The position numbers and the translations under genes were made by a program. Below are positions 9,459 through 18,751 of a stretch of 64,000 nucleotides of DNA, piece by piece (within the stretch, counting starts at the first letter, position 1; each line of letters opens with the position of its first letter). The notes under the pieces were generated by a model, which was not told the origin of the DNA, ran no database searches, and worked only from the letters and a program-made list of their open reading frames with translations. Source of the DNA: Calothrix sp. NIES-3974 (GTDB lineage: Bacteria > Cyanobacteriota > Cyanobacteriia > Cyanobacteriales > Nostocaceae); the NCBI RefSeq assembly GCF_002368395.1, contig NZ_AP018254.1, positions 2,294,001 through 2,358,000 on the forward strand, written 5' to 3'.

Positions 9459-9920
9459 ATGACTCATCCGTTTGTACCGCAAATTATTGAAATAGCAACA
9501 CCAGTGGCAACAGAACTGGGGTTGGAACTTGTTCATGTTGTTTTTCATACCAATCAATCACCACCAGTATTGCGAGTTGACGTTCGCAATCAACAGCAAG
9601 ACACTGGTTTAGACGATTGTGAGCGGATGAGCCACGCCTTAGAGGCAGCGCTTGATGTCGCCGATATTATTCCCGATGCCTACGTATTGGAAATATCGAG
9701 TCCCGGCATTTCGCGTCAATTAGTTAGCGATCGCGAATTTATTTCTTTTAAGGGATTTCCTGTGATTGTTTCCACTTCCCCACCCCATAGTGGACACCAG
9801 GAGTGGATGGGACAGTTGGTTCGTCGTGACGAAACAGCAGTATACATCAACCAAAAAGGTCGTATTGTGGCTATTCCTCGTTCCCAAATAGTCCGTGTGC
9901 TACTAGACGAACCTCGGTAA
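9459..9920 (+). CDS. rimP: ribosome maturation factor RimP
   Basis: A 153-residue protein needed for 30S subunit maturation. Family marks: an N-terminal alpha/beta domain ([18 protein letters not shown]), the conserved [39 protein letters not shown] block with LEISSPG, then an SH3-like C-terminal half ending [11 protein letters not shown]. It is the first gene of the rimP-nusA-ylxR-infB cluster, preceded by the terminator-like leader. The gap to nusA (about 470 bases) is longer than in most bacteria. Confidence 0.95.
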   Translation: MTHPFVPQIIEIATPVATELGLELVHVVFHTNQSPPVLRVDVRNQQQDTGLDDCERMSHALEAALDVADIIPDAYVLEISSPGISRQLVSDREFISFKGFPVIVSTSPPHSGHQEWMGQLVRRDETAVYINQKGRIVAIPRSQIVRVLLDEPR

Positions 9921-10392
9921 TTTGGTTATTTCCAGTTTTTTTTCACCTGATTACGTTCCCTAGGAGTTAATCCCAGCATTTGGAGCAAATATCTCGAACA
10001 TCAAGGGAGTCGGGAGTCGGATTTCAACCCCTCCATCATCCCATCACGTACAGTTCGCCGATGAGAAGTTCCGGTATCGCTCTCAATGTATCGTGTGGTT
10101 CGTAGTTTTAAGGGTATTTTTGCCTCCCTAAATTCCCCCAGCAGGATGATTCATAACTTGAAAATCAGCCAGGAGTGATCAGCAAATTGGGAACAAGGAT
10201 GGGTGCGCAACAGCATTGCTCATACCCAGTTTAACCCGTCGGGTAGGCAAATGTTCTGCAAAATGGAGAAAACCAGAATTTTCCATCCGGAAATTTACCT
10301 GCAAACCCTTTGTCAAACAATAACTTGTGATGCGTGTGATGCGTGCTTGTCAGTTCAGTTTTCACAAAACCAGTTAGGGAGAAAGATTGTGT
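9921..10392. other. long gap between rimP and nusA
   Basis: No gene was recognised; a 67-codon frame at 10203-10406 overlaps the nusA start and shows no family resemblance. It may hold a separate nusA promoter. AGGGAGAAA at about 10376-10384 is a good ribosome binding site for the nusA ATG at 10393. Confidence 0.4.
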
Positions 10393-11880
10393 ATGTCCAT
10401 GATTGAATTAGCCGGACTCAAGGAATTAATCGAAAGTATTAGTCGTGAGCGCAATTTGCCCAGATTAGCTGTGCAATCAGCCATTCGCGAAGCCCTATTA
10501 AAGGGTTATGAAAAATACCGTCGCGCCCAAAATATTGAGCGTCGCACCTACGATGACGACTACTTTGACAACTTTGATGTCCAATTGGATATCGAAGAAG
10601 AAGGATTCCGGGTTGTCGCCACTAAAACCATTGTCGCCGAAGTTGTTGATTCTGACCATGAAATTTCCCTGGAACAAGTGAAGCAAATGGGGGGAGAGGG
10701 GGCAGAATTAGGTCAGGAAGTTGTCCTCGATGTCACTCCCGACAAAAAAGAAGAGTTTGGACGGATGGCTGCGATGCAAACCAAACAAGTGTTATCCCAA
10801 AAACTGCGGGATCAACAACGACAGCTAGTTCAAGAAGAGTTTCAAGACCTCGAAGGAACAGTTTTACAAGCGCGAGTGCTACGATTTGAACGGCAGTCAG
10901 TTATTTTAGCCGTCACCAGTGGTTTTGGCCAACCAGAAGTCGAAGCGGAATTACCAAAAAGAGAACAATTGCCCAACGACAATTACCGTGCTAATGCTAC
11001 CTTTAAAGTCTATTTAAAAAAAGTTTCTGCCGGACAACAACGGGGTCCCCAATTATTAGTATCTAGGGCAGATGCGGGTTTAGTTGTATATTTATTTGCT
11101 AACGAAGTTCCCGAAATCGAAGACGAAGTAGTACGGATTGTTGCCGTTGCGAGGGAGGCAAACCCACCATCTCGCCATGTAGGGCCACGTACTAAAATAG
11201 CCGTAGATACCCTTGATCGAGATGTTGATCCCGTTGGAGCTTGTATTGGAGCTAGGGGTTCACGAATTCAAGTAGTAGTCAATGAGTTACGGGGAGAAAA
11301 AATCGATGTGATTCGTTGGTCTCCCGACCCAGCTACCTACATCGCCAATGCCCTCAGTCCCGCGCGAATTGACGAAGTGCGGTTAATGGACCCGGAAACT
11401 CGACAAACCCATGTTCTCGTGGCTGAAGACCAATTAAGTTTGGCTATCGGGAAAGAAGGGCAAAACGTGCGTCTAGCAGCTCGTCTGACCGGCTGGAAAA
11501 TCGACATCAAAGACAAAGCGAAATACGACCGGGAGGCAGAAGACGCTAAATTCGCTGCCGCTAGGGCCGCTGCGGCCGAAGAAGCTGCTAGAATTGCAGC
11601 AGAGGAAGAAGAAGCCGCCAGAATTGCCACTGCAGAGGAAGAGGCTGCTCAGATTGCCGCCGAAGCAGATGATGACGAAGTAGACAGCCCATTATCAGAA
11701 GTAGAAACAACCACCCAGGAAAAGTCGGAATTAGAAGCAGAACCAGTCGAGATCACACCCCAGGACTCACTAACTGTTGTCCAGGACGAACAGGAATATT
11801 TTGATCCAGATGCCGCAACAGACGATGATCTGGATGAGGATAAGGAAGACGAAAATGAGGATGAGGATGAGGATGAATAA
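10393..11880 (+). CDS. nusA: transcription termination/antitermination factor NusA
   Basis: A 495-residue NusA. The N-terminal RNA polymerase-binding domain (ELIESISRERNLPRLAVQSAIREALLKGYEK) is followed by an S1 domain (about 135-200) and two KH domains (VGACIGARGSRIQVVVNELRGEKIDVI..; LAIGKEGQNVRLAARLTGWKIDI). After about residue 375 comes an Ala/Glu coiled-coil-like stretch (EEAARIAAEEEEAARIA) and a very acidic end (DEDKEDENEDEDEDE) replacing the acidic repeats of E. coli. ATG 10393 is chosen over the TTG at 10387 because of the AGGGAGAAA site 8 bases upstream. Confidence 0.95.
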   Translation: MSMIELAGLKELIESISRERNLPRLAVQSAIREALLKGYEKYRRAQNIERRTYDDDYFDNFDVQLDIEEEGFRVVATKTIVAEVVDSDHEISLEQVKQMGGEGAELGQEVVLDVTPDKKEEFGRMAAMQTKQVLSQKLRDQQRQLVQEEFQDLEGTVLQARVLRFERQSVILAVTSGFGQPEVEAELPKREQLPNDNYRANATFKVYLKKVSAGQQRGPQLLVSRADAGLVVYLFANEVPEIEDEVVRIVAVAREANPPSRHVGPRTKIAVDTLDRDVDPVGACIGARGSRIQVVVNELRGEKIDVIRWSPDPATYIANALSPARIDEVRLMDPETRQTHVLVAEDQLSLAIGKEGQNVRLAARLTGWKIDIKDKAKYDREAEDAKFAAARAAAAEEAARIAAEEEEAARIATAEEEAAQIAAEADDDEVDSPLSEVETTTQEKSELEAEPVEITPQDSLTVVQDEQEYFDPDAATDDDLDEDKEDENEDEDEDE

Positions 11881-11926
11881 GTAAATGCCAACAGATACAA
11901 TGTTGATTCAATCTGCATATAGCTAG

Positions 11927-12196
11927 ATGAAACCAAATTACCGTCGGTGTATTAGTTGTCGAAAAGTTGGCTTAAAACAGGAGTTTTGGCGGATTGTCCG
12001 CGTCTTTCCTTCCGGGCAGGTACAATTAGATGAGGGGATGGGGCGTTCCGCCTATCTTTGTCCACAGGCAGACTGCCTGCAAATCGCTCGGAAAAAAGAT
12101 CGCATCGGGCGATCGCTGCGTACACCAGTGCCAGAGGCAATATATCAAACATTGTCTGAGCGACTAACCAACACAGCATCCTCAACCTCGATATAG
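11927..12196 (+). CDS. ylxR: YlxR family nucleic-acid-binding protein (DUF448)
   Basis: An 89-residue protein. MKPNYRRCISCRKVGLKQEFWRIVRV and GRSAYLCPQADCLQIARKKDRIGRSLR are the YlxR signatures: the RRCISCR motif and a GRSAYLC..C motif. Members bind RNA or DNA and have been linked to RNase P regulation. It sits 46 bases after nusA and before infB, its standard place. Confidence 0.93.
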   Translation: MKPNYRRCISCRKVGLKQEFWRIVRVFPSGQVQLDEGMGRSAYLCPQADCLQIARKKDRIGRSLRTPVPEAIYQTLSERLTNTASSTSI

Positions 12197-12659
12197 TTTA
12201 TTACTTACTACGTGGTAGTTAAAATCATGGGAGGTAATGTGAAGAATGGTGAAAATATCACGCTTTCATCACAGACTCAGAACCGTAATCGGTAAAACTT
12301 CGTCATCTAACCGCGAGGTTAATGTCACAATATAACAAGGGAGATTAGGATTTTTTTCTCAGCCGCCCCTGCGGAAAACTCTCACTCCTCAGTATATATA
12401 GATTGTGTCGTGGAAGACTCACCAACCAAACAAGCAAAACCAAAACCATACCCAGTCGCACATGCGCCAGTGCATGTCACGATTAACCATTATCAACGGT
12501 GGAGATGCCAGCAATGAACCAAAACATCTCTCTTTCCTAGCATCCGGCTCTAATAAAACTATTAGTGGCGACCAAACACAGTGATTGTCAGGATGGAGAT
12601 GTAGCGTTTGCTAGCAACCATCCACTAAAACTGTAAAATATCAAATAGGGAAAGAGTGG
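12197..12659. other. gap between ylxR and infB
   Basis: No gene was found in about 460 bases. The region is non-repetitive apart from short palindromes. GGGAAAGAG just before 12660 is a likely infB ribosome binding site. Confidence 0.4.
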
Positions 12660-15600
12660 ATGAACAACGGCAAAATTAGAATTTACGATTTATCGAAGGA
12701 ATTGAATTTGGAAAACAAGGAGCTATTAGCAATTTGCGAAACGCTCAATATTGCAGTTAAGAGTCATAGTAGTACAATTACAGAATCAGAGGCAGAAAAT
12801 ATCCGGTTGCAAGCTGCCAAGCTTGAGGCAACCCTTTCCCCAAGGAAAGAGCGTAGCACAACCACCCACAAGCAAAATACAAAAAATATAAATGGTCTAT
12901 CCAAACGACCAGAAACCTCTAACAAACAACAGCTTTTAGAAATTCGTCAACCCAAGTTGGAAAATTCTGCTACCAGTAACACAAGCAACACAAACGATGG
13001 ATCTGCCCAGACCCATCCCCCATCTCCACCTCGACCATTCGCTACACCAGTCTCGCCCATGAAGCCTACGGCTCCAATTCGACCTACTGCCCCCAAGCAA
13101 GCTGACACCACATCGCTGACCGACAGCGACAAGGTAAAACCAGCACCAGAGAAAACGACAGCCCCTGCGGAGAAAACTGTGGCTGAAAAACCCACACCCC
13201 GACCCAAACCAGACAAAACACCCAAACCCCAGTTGGCAGCCCCCCCTTCCCGTCCAACCCCAGAACAAACAGCCAGTCCCAGTGTACCCCCTACTAGCCC
13301 TGTGAGTAAGGTGGAAAAACCAATTCTCAAACGCGATCGCCCGGCTGGAGGAAATTCTCCGGAACGGCGCGAGCAATCCCCAGGTGGTAAGGGTAAAGGT
13401 CAAAAAGCTCCTGGTGGCGAGGGTAATGTGGCCAGTTCTAAACCGTCCCCGGCCAACAAACCGGAATTAAAGCAAAGTCATCCTACCCCCCCAGTCAAAG
13501 CCGGAGAAGGTCAGCGATCGCGACCAACTCGCCCCAGCGAAGCACCGGAAAAAGTCGCCACCCCTCCCCGTTCTCCCGCACGGGTGGTGGATGCCCTTGA
13601 TATTGGGGTGATTGAGCCAAAAGATAATATTCTGGAACTAAAACGACCCACCCCTCCCCGTCCAGTTAAGGGTAGTAAACGCTGGATGGAAGAGGAAGAA
13701 GAAAAAGAAGCCCTCAAATCCAGTAAAGCTGCCATCAAGAATAAACGTAATAAGCCCATCCTGGATGATGAATTTGAGGAGGATTTACTCGACGAAGATG
13801 AAGGACAAAGCTCCATCGAAGTTTTAGTCAGCAATGCTATCGTTCGTCCACCAAAACCAAAATCCGCCAAACCAGCCCCAACGACGGCGACAATTGCCCC
13901 TAAAACCCGTAAATCTCCCGGTCAACGCCCACAACAAACAAAACAACGGGAACCGGAAGTCAAACGAGAACGCCCAGAAATTCTCGTTGTCACCGGTAGC
14001 ATGACGGTGCAAGAATTGGCAGATGCCTTGGTGATTGCGGATACGGAAATCGTCAAGATTCTGTTTATGAAGGGGATGGTTGTCAGCATCACCCAAAGCC
14101 TGGATGTACAAACGATTAACATCGTCGCCGAGGAACTGGGAGTTGAGATACTAACCCAGGAACCGGAAGCGGAAGCGCGGAAGGTGACGGAGATGATTGA
14201 CGTGGCAGACCTGGATAATCTCCAACGTCGTCCTCCGGTGGTGACGATTATGGGTCACGTAGACCACGGGAAAACCACCCTGCTGGACTCGATTCGGAAA
14301 ACAAAAGTGGCCGCAGGGGAAGCTGGTGGGATTACTCAGCACATTGGTGCATACCATGTTGATATTGAACACAATGGTACGCAACAGCAAATTGTCTTCT
14401 TAGATACACCTGGTCACGAAGCATTTACGGCAATGCGGGCTAGGGGAGCCAGGGTGACAGATATTGCCGTGTTAGTGGTAGCAGCCGACGATGGTGTGCG
14501 TCCGCAAACCATTGAGGCCATTAGCCACGCTCAAGCAGCAGAAGTACCCATTGTGGTGGCGATTAACAAAATTGACAAAGAATCAGCCCAACCAGACCGG
14601 GTGAAACAGGAGTTAACCCAGTATGGATTGACACCCGAAGAATGGGGTGGAGAGACCATAATGGTTCCGGTGAGTGCCATTACGGGCGAAAACCTCGATA
14701 CCTTGCTGGAAATGATTTTATTGGTGGCAGAGGTGGCAGAACTTTCTGCTAATCCCAATCGGACAGCTAAGGGTACGGTGATTGAGGCTCACCTAGATAA
14801 AGCCAAGGGAGCAGTTGCCACCTTATTGATTCAGAATGGAACCCTACGGGTGGGAGATAACCTGGTTGCAGGTTCAGTGTTCGGTAAAGTTCGGGCAATG
14901 GTGGATGACCGAGGCAAACGGGTTGAGGAAGCCACCCCCTCCTTTGCCGTTGAGGTGTTAGGATTAAGCGATGTCCCAGCTGCTGGGGATGAGTTTGAAG
15001 TATTCCTAGTGGAAAAAGAAGCACGGGCGATCGCGGCCGAACGGGCAGAAAAACAACGTCAATCACGCTTGATGCAAGGTCGAGTCACATTGACAAGTAT
15101 TTCGGCTCAAGCGGAACAAGGGGAACTCAAGGAATTAAACTTGATTCTCAAGGCCGATGTGCAGGGTTCCTTGGAAGCGATTATTGGCGCACTGCGGCAA
15201 ATTCCTCAAAACGAGGTGCAAATCCGCATGTTATTGTCGGCTGCTGGGGAAATCACCCAAACCGATATCGATTTGGCAGCAGCCAGTGGTGCTGTAATTA
15301 TCGGCTTTAATACGACCTACGCTAGTGGTGCGCGAGCAGCAGCCGATGAAGCTGGTGTGGATGTGCGTGAGTACAACATTATCTATAAGCTACTGGAAGA
15401 TATTCAAGGAGCGCTAGAAGGTTTACTCGAACCCGAATTAGTGGAAGAGCATTTAGGTATTGCCGAAGTCCGAGCCGTCTTCTCGATTGGACGGGGTGCG
15501 GTAGCTGGATGCTACGTCCAAAGCGGCAAATTATTGCGCAACGCCAAAATCCGTGTTCAACGGGGCGGTAAAGTGATCTACGAAGGTGTATTGGATTCCC

Positions 15601-15752
15601 TCAAACGGATGCGTGAAGATGTCCGGGAAGTCAGTGCTGGCTACGAATGTGGTGTCGGCGTAGATAAATTTACTGATTGGCAAGAAGGTGATAGTATCGA
15701 AGCTTACCAAATGGTAACGAAACGTCGTACCCTTACCAATGTCACCCGTTAA
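12660..15752 (+). CDS. infB: translation initiation factor IF-2
   Basis: A 1030-residue IF-2 that brings fMet-tRNA to the ribosome. The N-terminal IF2_N helix ([22 protein letters not shown]) is followed by a ~400-residue Pro/Lys/Ala-rich linker, typical of cyanobacteria. A second IF2_N-like segment ([26 protein letters not shown]) precedes the G domain at about residue 525: GHVDHGKTT (G1), DTPGHEAF (G3), NKID (G4). Domains II-IV follow, including IQGALEGLL and the C2 fMet-tRNA-binding domain ([19 protein letters not shown]). Last gene of the rimP-nusA cluster. Confidence 0.97.
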   Translation: MNNGKIRIYDLSKELNLENKELLAICETLNIAVKSHSSTITESEAENIRLQAAKLEATLSPRKERSTTTHKQNTKNINGLSKRPETSNKQQLLEIRQPKLENSATSNTSNTNDGSAQTHPPSPPRPFATPVSPMKPTAPIRPTAPKQADTTSLTDSDKVKPAPEKTTAPAEKTVAEKPTPRPKPDKTPKPQLAAPPSRPTPEQTASPSVPPTSPVSKVEKPILKRDRPAGGNSPERREQSPGGKGKGQKAPGGEGNVASSKPSPANKPELKQSHPTPPVKAGEGQRSRPTRPSEAPEKVATPPRSPARVVDALDIGVIEPKDNILELKRPTPPRPVKGSKRWMEEEEEKEALKSSKAAIKNKRNKPILDDEFEEDLLDEDEGQSSIEVLVSNAIVRPPKPKSAKPAPTTATIAPKTRKSPGQRPQQTKQREPEVKRERPEILVVTGSMTVQELADALVIADTEIVKILFMKGMVVSITQSLDVQTINIVAEELGVEILTQEPEAEARKVTEMIDVADLDNLQRRPPVVTIMGHVDHGKTTLLDSIRKTKVAAGEAGGITQHIGAYHVDIEHNGTQQQIVFLDTPGHEAFTAMRARGARVTDIAVLVVAADDGVRPQTIEAISHAQAAEVPIVVAINKIDKESAQPDRVKQELTQYGLTPEEWGGETIMVPVSAITGENLDTLLEMILLVAEVAELSANPNRTAKGTVIEAHLDKAKGAVATLLIQNGTLRVGDNLVAGSVFGKVRAMVDDRGKRVEEATPSFAVEVLGLSDVPAAGDEFEVFLVEKEARAIAAERAEKQRQSRLMQGRVTLTSISAQAEQGELKELNLILKADVQGSLEAIIGALRQIPQNEVQIRMLLSAAGEITQTDIDLAAASGAVIIGFNTTYASGARAAADEAGVDVREYNIIYKLLEDIQGALEGLLEPELVEEHLGIAEVRAVFSIGRGAVAGCYVQSGKLLRNAKIRVQRGGKVIYEGVLDSLKRMREDVREVSAGYECGVGVDKFTDWQEGDSIEAYQMVTKRRTLTNVTR

Positions 15753-15756
15753 GGAA

Positions 15757-15800
15757 ATAGCCTGGGCAAAATCTGATATTTTTCCTTGTCCAGGCTGTAA
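15757..15800 (+). terminator. possible hairpin after infB
   Basis: AGCCTGGGCAA and TTGTCCAGGCT pair over 11 bases (one G-T) across a 16-base loop, just after the infB stop codon. There is no T-run after the stem, so this is weak as an intrinsic terminator. Confidence 0.35.
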
Positions 15801-15946
15801 AAAATTGAATTTATCGCTAGAAATGGGAATGTATAAATTATGCATTCTCATTTTTTGTGGAGACAGGGTTGGGCGATCGCATAAAGAAAATAGGGAACCA
15901 TTACTTGGTAGCACTAGTATATAGAGATTGCAGCGATCGCACTACA

Positions 15947-16390
15947 TCATAAAAATTCCTGAAAGAGGTTATTGAACGGTTCTGTATTTTTCCAGCGATA
16001 GGTGTTAAAGTCTCGATAATCAACCGATAAAATTTGGCCATGGCCTAATTCTTCTGCGAGGATAACGAGAGAGGAATCGGCTAAATCCATCGGTAGGTCT
16101 TTATATTTTTCCATCAGTTCTTCAATACGCTGGCAATGATGTTTTTTGAGGTCAAATATTTGTAGCTTTCCTAGAGAAATTTTATGAATAAAGATTTTTG
16201 GAGCATCTACTCCTACTCTTTTTTGTAAGAGATAGCACGTTTCTGTAACGACGCACCAGGTTGTAATAAATTGCTGATCAGCTAAATCTTGAAATCGTTT
16301 TTTAGCAGCTATATGAACTGCATCTTTTTTATTGGCAAGAGCTAACCAAAAGCCTGTATCAACTATGATCATATTTTTGGTTAAGTTCAT
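15947..16390 (-). CDS. PIN-domain toxin, VapC-like
   Basis: A 147-residue PIN-domain RNase. MIIVDTGFWLALANKKDAVH holds the first catalytic Asp; WCVVTETCYLL gives the conserved Glu; LPMDLADSSLVILAEE and ILSVDYRDFNTYRW give the later acidic residues. All four acidic positions look present. The start may be ATG 16390 or the ATG at 16372 (MIIVDTG). It overlaps the 3' end of the upstream 79-residue gene by 14-32 bases, as expected of a coupled toxin-antitoxin pair. Its target RNA is unknown. Confidence 0.85.
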   Translation of the reverse strand: MNLTKNMIIVDTGFWLALANKKDAVHIAAKKRFQDLADQQFITTWCVVTETCYLLQKRVGVDAPKIFIHKISLGKLQIFDLKKHHCQRIEELMEKYKDLPMDLADSSLVILAEELGHGQILSVDYRDFNTYRWKNTEPFNNLFQEFL

Positions 16391-16598
16391 GCTCCAAGTA
16401 GTTTTTATAGTTTTTAGAGAGGTCTGTTTCAGCTTCTATGCAACCGATAAAGTCTGACCAGTCTTGCAAGGAATTTTCTGCAGATTCGTGTTGATTCAGA
16501 AGATAGCGTTTTTTCAGGACTTCTACGAGTTCCACTATGATTAGTTGCGCATCGGGAGGAAGAGATGCAATATCTTGTTGAATTGTATCTAAGTTCAT
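16359..16598 (-). CDS. antitoxin partner of the PIN-domain toxin
   Basis: A 79-residue acidic protein translated just before the PIN toxin, overlapping its start. The N-terminus DTIQQDIASLPPDAQLIIVELVEVLKKRY resembles DUF2281/VapB-like antitoxins that often precede PIN genes. The rest (SAENSLQDWSDFIGCIEAETDLSKNYKNYLEHEL) is likely the toxin-binding tail. No clear DNA-binding fold was seen. The assignment rests mostly on context. Confidence 0.7.
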   Translation of the reverse strand: MNLDTIQQDIASLPPDAQLIIVELVEVLKKRYLLNQHESAENSLQDWSDFIGCIEAETDLSKNYKNYLEHELNQKYDHS

Positions 16599-16781
16599 AA
16601 TTTCATCTTTCTGTTTCCCTGATTATAGTTTAGCGAAAAATGTTCTTATACTAATTCGCCAGAATAGGACAACAGATGAAAATTGACTGATAAATTAGCT
16701 GAAAGCTATCACCAAACTATTTGTTGCCTTAATTTACAGATTGGGTATTATTACGTATTATTACATTGTGTACACAGGACT

Positions 16782-16787
16782 TATACT
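16782..16787 (+). promoter_or_regulatory. -10 box (TATACT) of a candidate small RNA
   Basis: TATACT matches the -10 consensus closely. TTACAT (16761-16766) or TTGTGT (16766-16771) could be the -35 region but neither is at ideal spacing. It stands about 7 bases ahead of a structured segment that ends in a good terminator. Confidence 0.4.
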
Positions 16788-16793
16788 CTGGCT

Positions 16794-16921
16794 TCCCTTG
16801 GACTGGGTTTGGAGCAAGCTTTATGGAGCGCTCGTCTATCTCGTCATCTTTAGCCAGGGGGTGTTAGGAGTTACACTACTTGCTTCAACGGGGGAGAACC
16901 CCGCAACAAGTGGCTCTTTTT
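16794..16921 (+). ncRNA. candidate structured small RNA of about 130 nt
   Basis: From about 16794 the sequence can fold: CCCTTGG (16795-16801) pairs with CCAGGGG (16854-16860), an inner GAGC..GCTC helix lies between, and the 3' end is a terminator. It has no plausible reading frame with family resemblance. Size and layout fit a trans-acting sRNA or 6S-like RNA, but no family could be assigned. Confidence 0.4.
16877..16921 (+). terminator. intrinsic terminator
   Basis: ACTTG..CGGGG-GAGAA-CCCCG..CAAGT, with a small internal loop, is followed by CTC and five Ts. The GC-rich top and T-run are a standard Rho-independent terminator. It is not near the 3' end of any plus-strand protein gene. Confidence 0.65.
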
Positions 16922-17298
16922 GATGGGGTACTAATTTTGTCCTACAAACCCATCATCAGCCGTTTTATAAGCCGTTGAAAGTTGTGGTGAGAAATCAGGA
17001 CTCTACCCCGATTTTTTGTGCGGATACGACAAGATTATGTATTTTTCTGCACTAAACTATCAGCAACTATATCAAACCCTGATTTCTTCGTTGAAACAGA
17101 ATCTACAAGGACTGTCAATGGCATTTCCTTCGCTTTCATCAAGATGCGATCGCATAAATCAAATAAATGCATAAATCAAATAAATGTATCAATACCAAAT
17201 TTGCGATCGCTGGAATATCTTCCATCTCGTGTATCCTGAATTAGGAACCCATTTCCAGGAAAATCTGTCCTGTGTCTGGGAAGGGGTTAGGAAATTTA

Positions 17299-18249
17299 AT
17301 GGGGGAAGCCGTGTATTTCAGTGTTGTGATTCCAACTTATAATCGTCAACCAATTTTAGAAAAATGTTTGCGAGCGTTAGAAGCGCAAGTTTTGCCAGAA
17401 AATAGTCCGGTGAGTAATTATGAGGTAATTGTCGTTGATGATGGTTCAACGGATGGTACAGTTGCATGGTTACAAAAACACCAAGCAGAATTTCCCCACG
17501 TAAATTTATTTGAACAACAACATTTGGGTCCTGCTGCAGCTCGTAATTTAGGTGTGGAGAAAGCTCAAGGTGACACGATTATTTTTATTGATAGCGATTT
17601 GGTGGTGACGGAAAGTTTTTTGGTATCCCACGCTCAAGCTTTAATTGCGGGCAAAGAAAAACTAGGTAACGATAAGTTTTTTACCTATGGCGCAGTGATT
17701 AATACGGCTAACTTTGAAAATCCCACCTCCGAACCCTACAAAATCACTGATTTTTCCAATGCATTTTTTGCTACGGGAAATGTGGCTATTCCCAAGCATT
17801 GGTTAGAGAAAGCAGGGTTGTTTGATACCGAGTTTCACCTCTATGGATGGGAAGATTTAGAACTAGGTGTACGTTTAAAAAACTTGGGGTTACAATTAAT
17901 TAAATGTCCCGCAGCCGTTGGTTATCATTGGCATCCCGCTTTTCGTTTGGAAGAAATACCCCAACTCATCGATAAGGAAATTCAACGGGGACGGATGGGT
18001 GTTTTGTTTTATCAAAAACATCCCACTTGGGAAGTCAGAATGATGATTCAAATGACCTGGTTACACCGAATTTTGTGGGGTGTGTTGTCATTAAATGGGC
18101 TATTAAATGAAAAAACAATGGCACCTTTATTAAGCTGGTTAATCAAGGTTGGTAAACCTCAATTAGCCTTGGAAATTGCACGGATTTTCCTCAATTGGTA
18201 TAACGTTAAAGGTGTATATCAGGCATACCGGGAAATGAAGCTTTCCTAG
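17299..18249 (+). CDS. family 2 glycosyltransferase
   Basis: A 316-residue GT-A fold transferase. FSVVIPTYNRQPILEKCLRAL, VIVVDDGSTDGTVAWL and the metal-site IIFIDSDLV are GT2 hallmarks; WEDLELGVRL supplies the ED acidic pair of the acceptor site. No membrane helices are clear, so it is probably cytosolic or peripheral. Sugar and acceptor cannot be told. A GTG at 17272 would add nine residues; ATG 17299 is preferred for the AGGAAA before it and because the domain starts at once. A second glycosyltransferase follows 500 bases on. Confidence 0.88.
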   Translation: MGEAVYFSVVIPTYNRQPILEKCLRALEAQVLPENSPVSNYEVIVVDDGSTDGTVAWLQKHQAEFPHVNLFEQQHLGPAAARNLGVEKAQGDTIIFIDSDLVVTESFLVSHAQALIAGKEKLGNDKFFTYGAVINTANFENPTSEPYKITDFSNAFFATGNVAIPKHWLEKAGLFDTEFHLYGWEDLELGVRLKNLGLQLIKCPAAVGYHWHPAFRLEEIPQLIDKEIQRGRMGVLFYQKHPTWEVRMMIQMTWLHRILWGVLSLNGLLNEKTMAPLLSWLIKVGKPQLALEIARIFLNWYNVKGVYQAYREMKLS

Positions 18250-18455
18250 GGAAAATTCCTCATCACATCTCCAATATGGGAACATTTTCCCCATGCTAGT
18301 TGTCAATAGGGTAGATTCTGCAACGATTTCTAGATTATTTTTTTCAACCTTTCCGAAATGGGCATTACCAACGTTGTAGTTACAGTCAGCTAAACAAATT
18401 AACTATATCTATCCCTTAAGTTCTATATTTGCCAGCGAGGATCTATACCTCACAA

Positions 18456-18481
18456 GCTCAGTTAGCAATAACTGGGCTTTT
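18456..18481 (+). terminator. intrinsic terminator, end of a possible short RNA
   Basis: GCTCAGTTA-GCAA-TAACTGGGC (one G-U pair) is followed by TTTT. It lies 200 bases after the GT2 gene and just after a single-stranded ACCTCACAA box. It may end the GT2 transcript or a short RNA. Confidence 0.65.
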
Positions 18482-18534
18482 GGCATTATATTTCAATGCA
18501 GTTCAGTTGGGGAGGATTGTCGGTTGAGTCCAGG

Positions 18535-18656
18535 TGCATCAAATCAAAAAATTGATTTGATGGGTGAGGAAAGCCACGTAGTCGCGCTTTAGCGTTTTAT
18601 TTATGATTAAGGTAGAAAATATTGGTTGATACTTCCCCGGTTGAAAACGGGGGTTT
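18535..18656 (+). ncRNA. structured leader or small RNA candidate
   Basis: A perfect 10-bp hairpin (CATCAAATCA/TGATTTGATG), a CGCTTTAGCG mini-hairpin and a final CCCCGGTTGAAAACGGGGG with TTTT lie in a row, 100 bases ahead of the ArnT-like gene. No known riboswitch family was matched by eye. It could be a terminator-controlled leader. Confidence 0.25.
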
Positions 18657-18751
18657 TCAAGCTCTCGTTAAAGTTTTGCTAAGGGTGGCAATCACTTGAT
18701 TTATGATTTATGAATCTATATTTAGTTTGATCCACAACGTGATCCGAATCT

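Larger units (their letters stand above)
16599..17298. other. intergenic region with candidate small RNA
   Basis: No protein gene is supported. It holds a promoter-like site, a structured stretch and a strong terminator (16782-16921, listed separately). Downstream, 17140-17190 has two near-copies of ATAAATCAAATAAATG and two HIP1 sites. Confidence 0.5.
18250..18751. other. intergenic region rich in hairpins
   Basis: No gene. It holds a strong terminator (18456-18481), a perfect CATCAAATCA..TGATTTGATG hairpin (18535-18560) and a CCCCGGTT-GAAA-ACGGGG hairpin with a T-run (near 18634-18656). These suggest one or two short transcripts or a long structured leader for the gene at 18752. Confidence 0.5.

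Noticed and set aside
11337-11936. Ser/Ala-rich minus-strand frames opposite nusA
   Set aside because: Shadows of the Ala/Glu-rich and acidic C-terminal codons of NusA.
12936-13403. 155-codon minus-strand frame opposite infB
   Set aside because: Shadow of the Pro-rich IF-2 linker; low-complexity and no start context.
16741-16923. 60-codon frame over the candidate small RNA
   Set aside because: No resemblance to any protein; the DNA is better explained by promoter, folded RNA and terminator.
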